Assembly (NCBI GenBank): GCA_003153125.1
Contig: PLWW01000067.1
Coordinates: 5,479 to 44,907, forward strand
Source: Candidatus Dormiibacterota bacterium
GTDB taxonomy: Bacteria; Chloroflexota; Dormibacteria; Aeolococcales; Aeolococcaceae
Length of the DNA stretch: 39,429 bases
Direction: 5' to 3'
The notes under the pieces are model-generated. The model saw only the letters and a list, made by a program, of their open reading frames with translations, did not search any database and was not told the origin of the DNA. Numbering within the stretch: position 1 is the stretch's first letter; every line of letters starts with the position of its first letter. A program made the translations under genes and the position numbers. Shown in pieces: positions 13,376-22,704 of this stretch.

Positions 13376-13381
13376 TACACT
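13376..13381 (+). promoter_or_regulatory. -10 element of rapZ (leaderless-type promoter)
   Basis: TACACT is followed 4 nt later by ATG 13386 and 7 nt later by GTG 13389, which share a frame. A start point about 7 nt after the hexamer would make GTG 13389 the first codon of a leaderless mRNA. No Shine-Dalgarno sequence is present. Confidence 0.5.
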
Positions 13382-13388
13382 TCGGATG

Positions 13389-14240
13389 GTGAGCAGCGCC
13401 GACGCGGAGTCCACGACGTGGGTCCTCACCGGGATGAGCGGCGCCGGCAAGTCCACAGCGCTGCGCGCGCTCGAGGCGGCAGGCATCCCCTGCATCGACA
13501 ACCTGCCCGCGCCCCTCCTCGAGGCGTTCACCGCTGTGCCGCGGTCCGAGCCGGCGGTGGCCGTGGTCGACGCGCGCAGCGGCCCGGCCCTGGCAGATCT
13601 GGAAAGGGTCAGCGGTGCCCGGGTCGTGTTCCTCGATGCGCCGGACGCCGTCCTGGTGCGCCGGCTCGCCGACAGCAGCCGTCCCCACCCCTGCGCGGCG
13701 GCGGGGGCCGGCCAGGCGGCGGTGAGCGCCGAGCGGGCCATGATCTCGGTGCTGCGCGCGGCCGCCGACGTCGTCGTGGACACAGGTCCCCTCTCAGACG
13801 CGCAGCTCGCCGAGCGGGTACTCGAGGTGGTGGCGCCGGGCCACGCCGCCAGGCCCGGGTTGCGCTGCACGGTGTCGTCGTTCGGGTTCAAGTACGGGCC
13901 CCAGATCGAGGCCGACTGGGTCATCGACAGCCGCATCCTGCCCAACCCCTTCTGGCAGCCGGCCCTGCGCCCACTCACCGGCCTCGATGACCCCGTCCGC
14001 GATTTCCTCCTCGGCCACGAGGTGTCTCGCGACTTCATCGACCGGACATCAGACCTGCTGGGGTGGGTCGCGTCGGCGGCGGAGGATCGCGGTCGCCGGG
14101 CTCTTCACGTTGCGGTTGGCTGCACCGGCGGGCGCCACCGATCCGTGGTCATCGCGGTCGAGGTGGCGGCGCGTCTCTCCGCTGCCGGCCGCGCCGTGGA
14201 CGTCCGCCACCGCGACGTCAACCGCCCGGACCCGCGCTGA
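13389..14240 (+). CDS. rapZ: RNase adapter/nucleotide-binding protein RapZ (YvcJ family)
   Basis: P-loop protein that in other bacteria senses glucosamine-6-phosphate (RapZ) or binds GTP/ATP (YvcJ). Walker A is GMSGAGKST at residues 15-23 counted from GTG 13389. A FLDAP block resembling Walker B follows near residue 80. The C-terminal domain carries the family hallmark AVGCTGGRHRSVVIA. At 283 aa it is of normal length. ATG 13386, one codon earlier, is an alternative start. whiA begins 11 bp after its stop. In Actinobacteria rapZ, yvcK and whiA usually sit together; no yvcK is present here. Confidence 0.92.
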   Translation: MSSADAESTTWVLTGMSGAGKSTALRALEAAGIPCIDNLPAPLLEAFTAVPRSEPAVAVVDARSGPALADLERVSGARVVFLDAPDAVLVRRLADSSRPHPCAAAGAGQAAVSAERAMISVLRAAADVVVDTGPLSDAQLAERVLEVVAPGHAARPGLRCTVSSFGFKYGPQIEADWVIDSRILPNPFWQPALRPLTGLDDPVRDFLLGHEVSRDFIDRTSDLLGWVASAAEDRGRRALHVAVGCTGGRHRSVVIAVEVAARLSAAGRAVDVRHRDVNRPDPR

Positions 14241-14251
14241 GCGTCGCCTCG

Positions 14252-15085
14252 ATGCGCGGCGGGTCGTTCACGGACACGGTGGTCGCCGAACTGGCGCCGC
14301 ATCTCCCGCTGCTGCCGCACTGCCGGGCGGCGCTGCTGAACGGCATGACGCTCACCGGCGACCCGGCCGCCGGGCCGGACGTGGTCGAGACACCTCGGGC
14401 GGTGGCGGCCCGGTGTGCGGTTGCGATCCTCCATGCCGACGGGCGTGTCGGGCACGCCTCACGCGTGCGGACCGCGCGGCGCGTGCACTATCGCGTGGAT
14501 GTTCCCGATGGCGGGCCCGCCGTGACCCCGGGCAACTGTTGCCGGAGGAGCCGGCTGCGTGGCGCATTCATGGCGCTCGGCTCGGTGAATCGCCCCGACC
14601 GGCCGCCCCACCTCGAGATCCCCACCCGCGACGCCGCGGCGGCCGCGCAGCTGATCGCGGACCTCGTCGCGCTGGAGGTGCCGGCCGTGGTGCGGATGCG
14701 TCGCGCGCGACCGGTGGTCACGGTGCGCAGCGCTGCGGCCGTGGGGGCCGCGCTCAGCTCGATGGGCGCGCAGGGTGGCCGCCTGGCGTTCGAGGAGGGC
14801 CGGGTGGTCCGCGACGTCCGCGCTGCGGTCAACCGCACCCTCAACGCCGAGACCGCCAACCTGCGCCGTACGGTCTACGCCGCGGTGCGGCAGCTGGAAG
14901 CCGCCGACCGGCTGGCCGCTGACACACGCCGGTGGGATGCGCTCCCGCCCGCGCTACGTGCGGCGGGTGCACTTCGTCGCGCCCACCCCGACGCCGCGTT
15001 GGAATCGCTCGCGGTGCACGCCGGGATCAGCCGGTCTGCCATGGCCGGGCGCCTGCGCCGCCTTGTGGAGGCCGCGGACGCCTGA
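14252..15085 (+). CDS. whiA: WhiA-type DNA-binding regulator
   Basis: Gram-positive regulator with a degenerate LAGLIDADG-like N-terminal domain and a C-terminal helix-turn-helix. In Streptomyces it controls sporulation division genes, and in Bacillus it affects division and chromosome segregation. The start MRGGSFTDTVVAEL fits the family N-terminus, supporting ATG 14252. The conserved block NCCRRSRLRGAFMALGSV lies near residues 91-108. The C-terminal helices read ESLAVHAGISRSAMAGRLRR. The length of 277 aa is slightly short for the family. An in-frame CTG at 14237 overlaps the rapZ stop but is not needed to restore homology. The downstream gap gene has its own -10. Confidence 0.88.
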   Translation: MRGGSFTDTVVAELAPHLPLLPHCRAALLNGMTLTGDPAAGPDVVETPRAVAARCAVAILHADGRVGHASRVRTARRVHYRVDVPDGGPAVTPGNCCRRSRLRGAFMALGSVNRPDRPPHLEIPTRDAAAAAQLIADLVALEVPAVVRMRRARPVVTVRSAAAVGAALSSMGAQGGRLAFEEGRVVRDVRAAVNRTLNAETANLRRTVYAAVRQLEAADRLAADTRRWDALPPALRAAGALRRAHPDAALESLAVHAGISRSAMAGRLRRLVEAADA

Positions 15086-16180
<1,095 letters not shown>

Positions 16181-16190
16181 CCGCTCCGCG

Positions 16191-17387
16191 ATGACCAAGG
16201 CCACGATCGACGACATCGACGTCGCCGGCCGGCGTGTGCTGCTCCGTGTCGACTTCAACGTGCCGCTGCAGGGCGGGCGCGTCGTGGACGACCGCCGCAT
16301 CCGCGAGGCGTTGCCGACCATCAACGCGCTGCGCGACCGCGGCGCGCGCACCATCATCGCCACGCACGTGGGCCGCCCCAAGGGACACATCGACCGTGCC
16401 CTCAGCGTGGTGCCGGTCGCCGACCGTCTCGGCGAGTTGCTCGGCGTCGACGTGCCCGTCGCCGCCGACGTTGTCGGCCCGTCCGCGCTGGCGACCGTCG
16501 AGGCTCTGCTCGATGGGGAGGTGGCCATGCTGGAGAATCTGCGCTTCGAGCCCGGAGAGGAACGCAATGACGCCGGTTTCGCCAAGCGCCTGGCGTCATT
16601 CGCCGACGTGTTCGTCAACGACGCGTTCGGGACAGCCCACCGCGCCCACGCGTCGACCGAAGGGGTCACCCATCTGCTCCCGTCCGTTGCCGGGTATCTC
16701 ATGGCCCGCGAGGTTGAGGTGTTGACCGGCGTCCTCGAGGATCCGCGGCGTCCCCTGGTCGCGGTGCTCGGCGGCGCCAAGATCTCCAGCAAGCTGGGCC
16801 TGCTGACCAACCTGCTCCGCCGCGTCGATGGTGTGCACATCGGCGGCGCCATGGCGTGCACGTTCTTCCGCGCCATGGGCGCCGGCACCGGCCGCTCGCT
16901 TGTCGAGGAGGACATGGTGGACTCGGCGCGGGCGTTGCTCGAATCGGCACGGGCCGGCTCCCGCGTGGTCAGCCTGCCGATCGACGTCGTGGTCGTCGAT
17001 GAGCCTGTCGCAGGCGCCGCGATCGAGGTCGTCGAGTGGGACGCGATCCCCGACGACCGCATCGTCGTCGATGTCGGGCCGCGGACCGTGGCGGCGATCG
17101 CGGCGTCCTTTGTCGACGCCGGCACCGTGATCTGGAACGGCCCTCTGGGCATCTACGAGATCGAGGCCTTTGCGCAGGGCACCCGCGGCGTCGCCCGTGC
17201 GCTCGGCGACAGCGCCGCGTACAGCATCGTCGGTGGCGGCGACCTCGACGCCGCCGTGGACGCCGCCGGAGTTTCTGACAGGATCGACTTCATCAGCACA
17301 GGTGGCGGCGCGACTCTCGAGTTCCTCGAGCTCGGCAGGCTGCCCGGCGTGGACGCGCTGCGTGACCGCGACGCGGTGACCACGTGA
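16191..17387 (+). CDS. pgk: Phosphoglycerate kinase
   Basis: Transfers phosphate from 1,3-bisphosphoglycerate to ADP. Substrate-binding N-domain motifs are LLRVDFNVPL (residues 17-26), HVGRPKG and MLENLRFEPGE. The C-domain has the nucleotide-binding AVLGGAKISSKLG and ISTGGGATLEFLE. The 398-aa length is normal. ATG 16191 places MTKATIDD at the N-terminus, and the open frame upstream of it belongs to gap. The stop overlaps the tpiA GTG as GTGA. Confidence 0.98.
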   Translation: MTKATIDDIDVAGRRVLLRVDFNVPLQGGRVVDDRRIREALPTINALRDRGARTIIATHVGRPKGHIDRALSVVPVADRLGELLGVDVPVAADVVGPSALATVEALLDGEVAMLENLRFEPGEERNDAGFAKRLASFADVFVNDAFGTAHRAHASTEGVTHLLPSVAGYLMAREVEVLTGVLEDPRRPLVAVLGGAKISSKLGLLTNLLRRVDGVHIGGAMACTFFRAMGAGTGRSLVEEDMVDSARALLESARAGSRVVSLPIDVVVVDEPVAGAAIEVVEWDAIPDDRIVVDVGPRTVAAIAASFVDAGTVIWNGPLGIYEIEAFAQGTRGVARALGDSAAYSIVGGGDLDAAVDAAGVSDRIDFISTGGGATLEFLELGRLPGVDALRDRDAVTT

Positions 17388-18145
17388 GCGGGACGCCGCG
17401 GCTGCCCATGGTGGCCGGCAACTGGAAGATGAACACCACCGTCGCCGAGGGCGTGGCGCTCGCCGCGGCCGTCTTGGAGCGCTGTTCGGCGGAGACGGCC
17501 GTGGACGTTGTTGTGCTGCCGCCGTTCGTTCACCTCCAGCCGGTCCGCGAGGTGCTTGCCGGGAGCCGCGTGCGCCTGGGTGCGCAGGATGTGTTCTGGG
17601 AGGACTCCGGCGCGTACACCGGCGAGGTGTCCGCGGCCATGCTCGCGGACCTCTGCGACCTCGTTCTCGTGGGCCACTCCGAGCGGCGCCACCTCCTCGG
17701 GGAGACCGATGCGGAGACGGGCCGCAAACTGGCCGCCGCCGTACGCCACGGGTTGGTCGGCATCGTCGCCGTGGGGGAGACGGAGTCCGAACATGACGCG
17801 GGTGACACGTTCGCGGTGGTCGACCGCCAGCTCGACGCGGTTCTCGCCGCCCAGTCGACGGCGCTGACGGCGGACGGGTGGGTGATCGCATACGAGCCGG
17901 TCTGGGCGATCGGCACCGGCCGCACGGCAACACCGGAGCAGGCCCAGGAGGTCTGCGCCCACATTCGCGTCCACGTCGAGCGCCGCCTCGGTGCCGCGCC
18001 CCGCGTCCTCTACGGCGGCAGCGTCAGCGCCGCCAACGCCGCCGAGCTCTTCGCCTGCCCCGACATCGACGGCGGCCTGGTCGGCGGCGCCAGCCTCAAG
18101 CCCGACGTCTTCGCCACCATCGTGGCCGCCGCCGGTACGCGGTGA
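17384..18145 (+). CDS. tpiA: Triosephosphate isomerase
   Basis: Interconverts dihydroxyacetone phosphate and glyceraldehyde-3-phosphate. The catalytic residues are Lys15 in AGNWKMN, His98 in LVGHSERR and Glu171 in IAYEPVWAIGTG. The phosphate loop YGGSVSAANA follows. At 253 aa it is a complete TIM barrel. The GTG start overlaps the pgk stop, and its own stop overlaps the gpmI GTG, so the three enzymes are translationally coupled. Confidence 0.98.
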   Translation: MSGTPRLPMVAGNWKMNTTVAEGVALAAAVLERCSAETAVDVVVLPPFVHLQPVREVLAGSRVRLGAQDVFWEDSGAYTGEVSAAMLADLCDLVLVGHSERRHLLGETDAETGRKLAAAVRHGLVGIVAVGETESEHDAGDTFAVVDRQLDAVLAAQSTALTADGWVIAYEPVWAIGTGRTATPEQAQEVCAHIRVHVERRLGAAPRVLYGGSVSAANAAELFACPDIDGGLVGGASLKPDVFATIVAAAGTR

Positions 18146-19674
18146 GACCGGCCAGGCCATTCGTCCTCGCCGTCCTCGACGGCTGGGGACACTCCGACGC
18201 TTCCTTCGGCAACGCCATCGCGGCGGCATCGACGCCAACCGTGGACCGCCTGTTGGCGAGGTGGCCCGCCACAACGGTCGCCGCCAGCGGCGAGGCGGTG
18301 GGGCTGCCGGACGGCCAGCAGGGCAACTCGGAGGTCGGCCACCTCACCATCGGCGCCGGCCGGGTGATCTTTCAGCCCCTGTCGCGGATCGACCGGGCCA
18401 TCCGCGACGGAAGCTTCTTCGACAACCCTGTCCTCTGCCGGGCGGTCGACCGCGTCCTCGATCGCGGCAGCGCCCTGCACTGCATGGGGCTGGTGTCTCC
18501 CGGAGGAGTGCACAGCAACCAGTCACACGCCGTCGCCCTCGCCGACCTGGCGCGGCGCCGCGGCCTCACGCGCGTGTGGTTCCACGCGTTCACCGATGGG
18601 CGCGACGAGCCGCCGTCCAGCGCGGCGGGGTTCCTGCGCCAGTTCACCGACGATCTCGCCACCGTCGGCAGCGGCCGCGTCGCCACGGTGCAGGGTCGCT
18701 ACTACGCGATGGACCGCGACACGCGCTGGGATCGCACCCAGCGGGCCTACGATCTGCTCGTCGGCGACGGCGGCGCGGTGGCGACGGACGCGGTGGCGTA
18801 CGTCGAGGCGCAGTACGCCCGGGGTATCACCGACGAGTTCATCGAGCCGGCCGCGATCTTTGCCCACGGTGGCGACCGTGTGCGCATCGAGGACGGCGAC
18901 TCGATCGTGTTCTTCAACTTCCGCCCCGACCGGGCCCGCCAGCTCAGCCACGCGCTCGTCGACCCCGGCTTCTCCGCTTTCACCCGATCGCGTGTCCTCG
19001 AACACATCGACCTGGTCACCTTCACCGAGTACGAGCGCGACCTCGCCGCGGAGGTGGCCTTCACCCGCCAGGACGTCTCCCACACCCTCGCCGAGGAGGT
19101 GGCCGCCGCCGGGCTGCGCCAGTTCCACGTTGCCGAGACCGAGAAGTACGCGCACGTGACGTACTTCATCAACGGAGGGCGCGAGGATGCGTTCGAAGGC
19201 GAGGGGCGTCTGCTCGTCCCCTCGCAGCGGGTGCCGACGTACGACACCACCCCGGAGATGAGCGCGATGGCGATCACCGACAGCGTGGTGGAGCACGTGG
19301 AGCGCGGCGACGACGCGCTCATCGTGATGAACTTCGCCAACCCCGACATGGTCGGCCACACCGGCGTCTTCGAGGCGACGGTGCGCGCCGTCGAGGTGGT
19401 CGACGGTTGCCTCGACCGCATCGAGCGCGCGGTCCTCGCGGCCGGCGGTGGGCTCCTAGTCACCGCAGACCATGGCAACGCGGAGCTCAAGATCGACGCG
19501 CGCGACAACTCACCGCTGACGGCTCACACCACCAGCCCGGTGCCGGTGATCCTGTGTGGCACCGACGCAACCAGCCTTCGCGAGGGTGGAGGCCTGGCCG
19601 ACATCGCTCCGACGGTGCTGACGGCGATGGGGCTCGAGGTGCCCGAGGAGATGACCGGGCGCTGCCTCGCCTGA
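18142..19674 (+). CDS. gpmI: 2,3-bisphosphoglycerate-independent phosphoglycerate mutase
   Basis: Interconverts 3- and 2-phosphoglycerate through a Ser-phosphoenzyme with two metal ions, of the alkaline phosphatase superfamily. It shows LAVLDGWGHSD (metal Asp13), the phospho-Ser63 in GQQGNSEVGHLTIGAGR, NFRPDRARQ, NFANPDMVGHTG and VTADHGNAE. At 510 aa it is normal. GTG 18142 overlaps the tpiA stop as GTGA. The open frame extends further upstream but only as a shadow of tpiA. Placing gpmI directly after tpiA gives four consecutive glycolytic steps in one operon. The stop is 12 bp from the end of the convergent phospholipase-D-like gene. Confidence 0.97.
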   Translation: MRPARPFVLAVLDGWGHSDASFGNAIAAASTPTVDRLLARWPATTVAASGEAVGLPDGQQGNSEVGHLTIGAGRVIFQPLSRIDRAIRDGSFFDNPVLCRAVDRVLDRGSALHCMGLVSPGGVHSNQSHAVALADLARRRGLTRVWFHAFTDGRDEPPSSAAGFLRQFTDDLATVGSGRVATVQGRYYAMDRDTRWDRTQRAYDLLVGDGGAVATDAVAYVEAQYARGITDEFIEPAAIFAHGGDRVRIEDGDSIVFFNFRPDRARQLSHALVDPGFSAFTRSRVLEHIDLVTFTEYERDLAAEVAFTRQDVSHTLAEEVAAAGLRQFHVAETEKYAHVTYFINGGREDAFEGEGRLLVPSQRVPTYDTTPEMSAMAITDSVVEHVERGDDALIVMNFANPDMVGHTGVFEATVRAVEVVDGCLDRIERAVLAAGGGLLVTADHGNAELKIDARDNSPLTAHTTSPVPVILCGTDATSLREGGGLADIAPTVLTAMGLEVPEEMTGRCLA

Positions 19675-19686
19675 GACGGGCTCGGG

Positions 19687-20730
19687 TCAGCCACTTGACA
19701 TCCAGTCGCTGCTGAACTGCTGCTCGAGGGCGGTGGCGATGGCGGTGTCACCGGGAATGGCCACGTCCAGCTCGTGGTTGTGCTCGAACCCGCTCACCGT
19801 CCAGTTGGCACTGCCGAGCACCACCGAAGCGCCGTCTGCGACCACGGCCTTGGCGTGCAGCTTCTCGCCGCTGCTCCGGTAGAGCCGCACGGCCACGCCG
19901 TGAGCCTCCAGCGACGCGGCCGACGGGTCGCTGGGGCGCTCGCTGGGGTCGAGGAGGACGCGCACCGCGACGCCCCGCGCTCGGGCCACCTCCATGGCGT
20001 CGACGACGGCGGCGTCGGTGAGCGTGTACATGGCCACGTCGAGGCTGCGGTGCGCGCCCGCGATCGCCGCCAGCACCATGGGCAGGATCTCAGCGCCGGG
20101 CAGGGTGGCGCCGACCAGCACCGCCCGATCGGGCTGCGCCGCCGGCACCACGACGACACGCCCGCATGTGACCAGGTCCCGGGTGAAGACACGCGCCAGG
20201 TTGGTGACCACCGGACCGCGTACCTCGACGTCGAAGTCGTGGTTGACAGCCGAGCCGGCGCCCCAGTTGATGCCGCCGACGACGGCCACCGTGGCGTCGA
20301 CGACGAGCAGCTTGACGTGGTCGATCATGCGCGCGCGGATCGGGTAGTCGAGGACGTCGATCCCGGCAGCCCGCAGGCCGATGGCGGTCGATGCCGTGGC
20401 CGCCTCTGAAGGATCGTCGATGACGGTCACGGCCACGCCGCGATCGTGTGTCCTGACCAGCGCGGCGGCGAGGTCGGTGCGACCGAACTCGTAGACCTCG
20501 ACGGCAACGCTGGCGCGGGCCCCGTCGACCAGGCGGTTCAACTCTGTGAAGGTGGGCTCCCCTGAGCGCAGAACCGTGACGGTGTCGGCGCCGTCGGCCA
20601 CCGCCGCCGCGGGCGCGAGCAGCGGCGCCTCCGTGGCGGTGGGACGCTGCGCGCCGGCCACAGCCGGGGCCGAAGCGCACCCGCAGATGGCGAGGGAGGC
20701 GGCGATGACCGCGCCAACGAGGCCACTCAT
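19687..20730 (-). CDS. Phospholipase D-family protein with two HKD motifs, probable lipoprotein
   Basis: A 347-aa product with two copies of the HxKxxxxD phosphodiesterase motif: DHVKLLVVD near residue 190, followed by GGINWG, and LHAKAVVADG near residue 315, followed by GSANWTVSG. Two HKD half-sites form one active site that cleaves phosphodiesters in lipids, DNA or cardiolipin-type substrates. The N-terminus MSGLVGAVIAASLAICGCAS is a hydrophobic export signal with Cys at 16 and 18, suggesting a lipid-anchored exported enzyme. The lipobox is imperfect and the signal lacks a positive N-region. No ribosome-binding site precedes ATG 20730. It faces the secG promoter region divergently. The substrate is unknown. 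Confidence 0.85.
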   Translation of the reverse strand: MSGLVGAVIAASLAICGCASAPAVAGAQRPTATEAPLLAPAAAVADGADTVTVLRSGEPTFTELNRLVDGARASVAVEVYEFGRTDLAAALVRTHDRGVAVTVIDDPSEAATASTAIGLRAAGIDVLDYPIRARMIDHVKLLVVDATVAVVGGINWGAGSAVNHDFDVEVRGPVVTNLARVFTRDLVTCGRVVVVPAAQPDRAVLVGATLPGAEILPMVLAAIAGAHRSLDVAMYTLTDAAVVDAMEVARARGVAVRVLLDPSERPSDPSAASLEAHGVAVRLYRSSGEKLHAKAVVADGASVVLGSANWTVSGFEHNHELDVAIPGDTAIATALEQQFSSDWMSSG

Positions 20731-20744
20731 ATGGCGGCCAAGAA

Positions 20745-20760
20745 TACACGAATCAGTGTA
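20745..20760. promoter_or_regulatory. Inverted repeat containing a minus-strand -10 (phospholipase-D-like gene)
   Basis: TACAC-GAATCA-GTGTA is a short palindrome between the two divergent genes. Its right arm read on the minus strand gives TACACT (20760-20755), a -10 like those at rapZ and uvrC, about 25 nt before ATG 20730. The symmetry could be a binding site for a regulator overlapping the promoter, or a coincidence of a short sequence. Confidence 0.3.
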
Positions 20761-20801
20761 GCTCGCACCGCAGTCGAGATGGGTTGAGAAGCGGAGGTAC
20801 G

Positions 20802-20807
20802 TATACT
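20802..20807 (+). promoter_or_regulatory. -10 element of secG
   Basis: TATACT, the best match to consensus in the window, is 31 nt before GTG 20839. The leader carries CTGGAGG (20823-20829), a good ribosome-binding site 9 nt before the start. So, unlike several other genes here, secG has a conventional leader. Confidence 0.5.
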
Positions 20808-20838
20808 CTGCGTCCGTGGCAGCTGGAGGTTTCGTTGC

Positions 20839-21075
20839 GTGAAGGTTGGTTTCGCCGTCGCTCAGGACGTCCTCGGAGTGCTGGTGATGCTTGGCGTGTT
20901 GCTCCAGACCCCGAAGGCGACGGGCCTCGGGGGAACCATCGGGGGCGGTGGGGACTCGGGTGGCGGCTATCGCCGCCGCCGCGGGCTGGAGGCAAGCCTG
21001 CTCCGGGTGACGATCATCTTCATCGTCCTGTTCGTGGGCGTGTCGATCGTCCAGACGTACGTCGGCGCCCACTAG
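20839..21075 (+). CDS. secG: Protein translocase subunit SecG
   Basis: Small membrane subunit of the SecYEG channel, 78 aa. Two hydrophobic helices are visible: residues 3-22 (FAVAQDVLGVLVMLGVLLQ) and 52-70 (LLRVTIIFIVLFVGVSIVQ). They are joined by the typical Gly-rich cytoplasmic loop GLGGTIGGGGDSGGG. The PKATGLGG block at the end of helix 1 resembles the conserved QxxKxxGL region. GTG 20839 follows a good ribosome-binding site. Location after the gap-pgk-tpiA cluster is the classic actinobacterial position. Confidence 0.92.
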   Translation: MKVGFAVAQDVLGVLVMLGVLLQTPKATGLGGTIGGGGDSGGGYRRRRGLEASLLRVTIIFIVLFVGVSIVQTYVGAH

Positions 21076-22667
21076 CCCGCCGTCATCGCCGCGCCGAGAT
21101 CGGCGCGGTCCTCGTCCTGGTCATCGTCGCCATCGCCGTCCTCGGCGGCAGCGTGCTCTCCCGCCTGCAGACCACCGTGCCCGACTATCGCGAGGGCCTG
21201 GTCAGTGACGAGCGCCCCATCTCCCTGAACCCCCTGGTCGGGGCAAGCGATCCCTCCGTGCACGACCTCGGGGCGCTCCTATACCGGAGCCTTCTGCGCC
21301 TCGACGGCCGGGCCCTTCCCGTGGCCGACCTCGCCCTCCGGTACACCGTCAGCGCGGACGGCCTCGTCTACCACCTGCCACTCCAGGTCGCCCAGAGGTG
21401 GTCCGACGGCCGTCCACTCACCGCCGCTGACGTCATCGCCACGATCGACTGGGTGCAGTCGCCGGGTTTCGGTGACGCGGCCACCGCGTCGGCGTGGCGC
21501 GACGTGCACGCCCGCATCGACGGCGACGGTGTCAGCTTCGACCTCGCCGGCCCTCGCGCCTCCTTCCTCGCCCAGCTCGCCCAGCTGCCCATCCTGCCGA
21601 TCGCGTCGCTCAACCATGCGGCGCTCCTGGCACTGCCCAAAACGGCGGCGGTGCCGATGGCGACGTCGGGCGCGTTCGAGGTGGCCGGCACCACGGCCGG
21701 CACGGTGCTCTTGTCGCCCAACCCCCATGCGGCGGCGGCGCCTCGCCTCACACAGATGGCGATCGTGCTCTTCGGGACGTTTGCCGACGCGGCCGCGGCC
21801 TTCAGGGCGGGCAATGTCGATGGCGTCCTCGCCACGGATCCTCTGCAGCGGGCCGAGCTCACCGCCGCCGGCGGCATCTCGCACTCCATCACCACCTTCC
21901 GCTTCGTCGACCTGCTCTTCAACGAGCGCAACCCTGTGACCGCGGACCTCACGGTGCGCCAGGCCGTCGCCACCACTCTCGATCGCCGGGCGCTGATCGC
22001 CGGCCCCCTCCGAGGGATGGCTGTGCCCCAGGTCGGCGCCATCCCGGCCGGGGTGGTGTGGGCGGCCTCGCGACCGCCGCAGCCGGTGCCCAACCCGGCG
22101 GCCGCGGTCAGCGCCCTGGACGCGGCCGGATGGGTGCCGGGAACGGACGGCGTGCGCTTCCGCGGCACCACACGCCTGCAACTGCACCTGGTGGTCGCCG
22201 ACATCATCCCGCTGCCCGATGTGGCGGCAGGCGTGGCATCACAACTTGCCAAGGTGGGCATCTCCGTGGAGGTGACCTCCATGCCGATCGCGTTGCTCCG
22301 GCAACTGCTCATCGGCGGCAGCGGCTATGACCTCGCCATCGCCGACTGGGACAGCGGCCCGGATCCTGACGTCAGCTCCTTCTGGCGCTCGACAGCGGTG
22401 CCGCCGGCGGGCTTGAACGTGTCCGGAGGCCCGGCCGACCCGTTCCTCGACGAGTCACTGGACCGTCTCACCACCACCACAGACCCGGCCATGCGCGCGG
22501 CAGCCGCCGCGGCCGTCTCGTCCCAGCTCGCCGAGGATCTGCCTGCCGTGTTCCTGGAGACGCCGGAGGTGGCGCTGGTTGTGCGCCCCGGCCTCACGGT
22601 GATGACGCCGCCCGTGGGATCGAGCGCTTCGCGGTTCGCCGACATCAGCAGCTGGCGGCGTGGCTGA
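21072..22667 (+). CDS. Family-5 extracellular solute-binding protein (oligopeptide/dipeptide type), start unresolved
   Basis: Exported substrate-binding component of a peptide-type ABC transporter. The body matches the DppA/OppA fold: an N-terminal PISLNPLVGASDP block, then YTVSADGLVYHLPL, WSDGRPLTAADVIATIDW, and a C-terminal YDLAIADWDSGPDPDVSSFW. Before this lies Arg-rich RRHRRAEIG and a hydrophobic run AVLVLVIVAIAVLGG (about 21102-21147), clearly a signal or anchor helix that should be translated. No ATG, GTG or TTG occurs in frame between TTG 20835, which would overlap almost all of secG, and GTG 21153, which comes after the helix. The start given is the CTA that overlaps the secG stop and marks only the upstream limit. 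No permease or ATPase genes are adjacent. Confidence 0.82.
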   Translation, partial: LARRHRRAEIGAVLVLVIVAIAVLGGSVLSRLQTTVPDYREGLVSDERPISLNPLVGASDPSVHDLGALLYRSLLRLDGRALPVADLALRYTVSADGLVYHLPLQVAQRWSDGRPLTAADVIATIDWVQSPGFGDAATASAWRDVHARIDGDGVSFDLAGPRASFLAQLAQLPILPIASLNHAALLALPKTAAVPMATSGAFEVAGTTAGTVLLSPNPHAAAAPRLTQMAIVLFGTFADAAAAFRAGNVDGVLATDPLQRAELTAAGGISHSITTFRFVDLLFNERNPVTADLTVRQAVATTLDRRALIAGPLRGMAVPQVGAIPAGVVWAASRPPQPVPNPAAAVSALDAAGWVPGTDGVRFRGTTRLQLHLVVADIIPLPDVAAGVASQLAKVGISVEVTSMPIALLRQLLIGGSGYDLAIADWDSGPDPDVSSFWRSTAVPPAGLNVSGGPADPFLDESLDRLTTTTDPAMRAAAAAAVSSQLAEDLPAVFLETPEVALVVRPGLTVMTPPVGSSASRFADISSWRRG

Positions 22668-22680
22668 TTGGGCGCCCTGC

Positions 22681-22686
22681 TAGGAT
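22681..22686 (+). promoter_or_regulatory. Possible -10 element of the tRNA-Leu gene
   Basis: TAGGAT is 18 nt before the first base of the mature tRNA, a normal distance for a tRNA gene with a short 5' leader. No -35 hexamer is convincing. Confidence 0.35.
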
Positions 22687-22704
22687 CGGTGACCGCCGTC
22701 GCTC

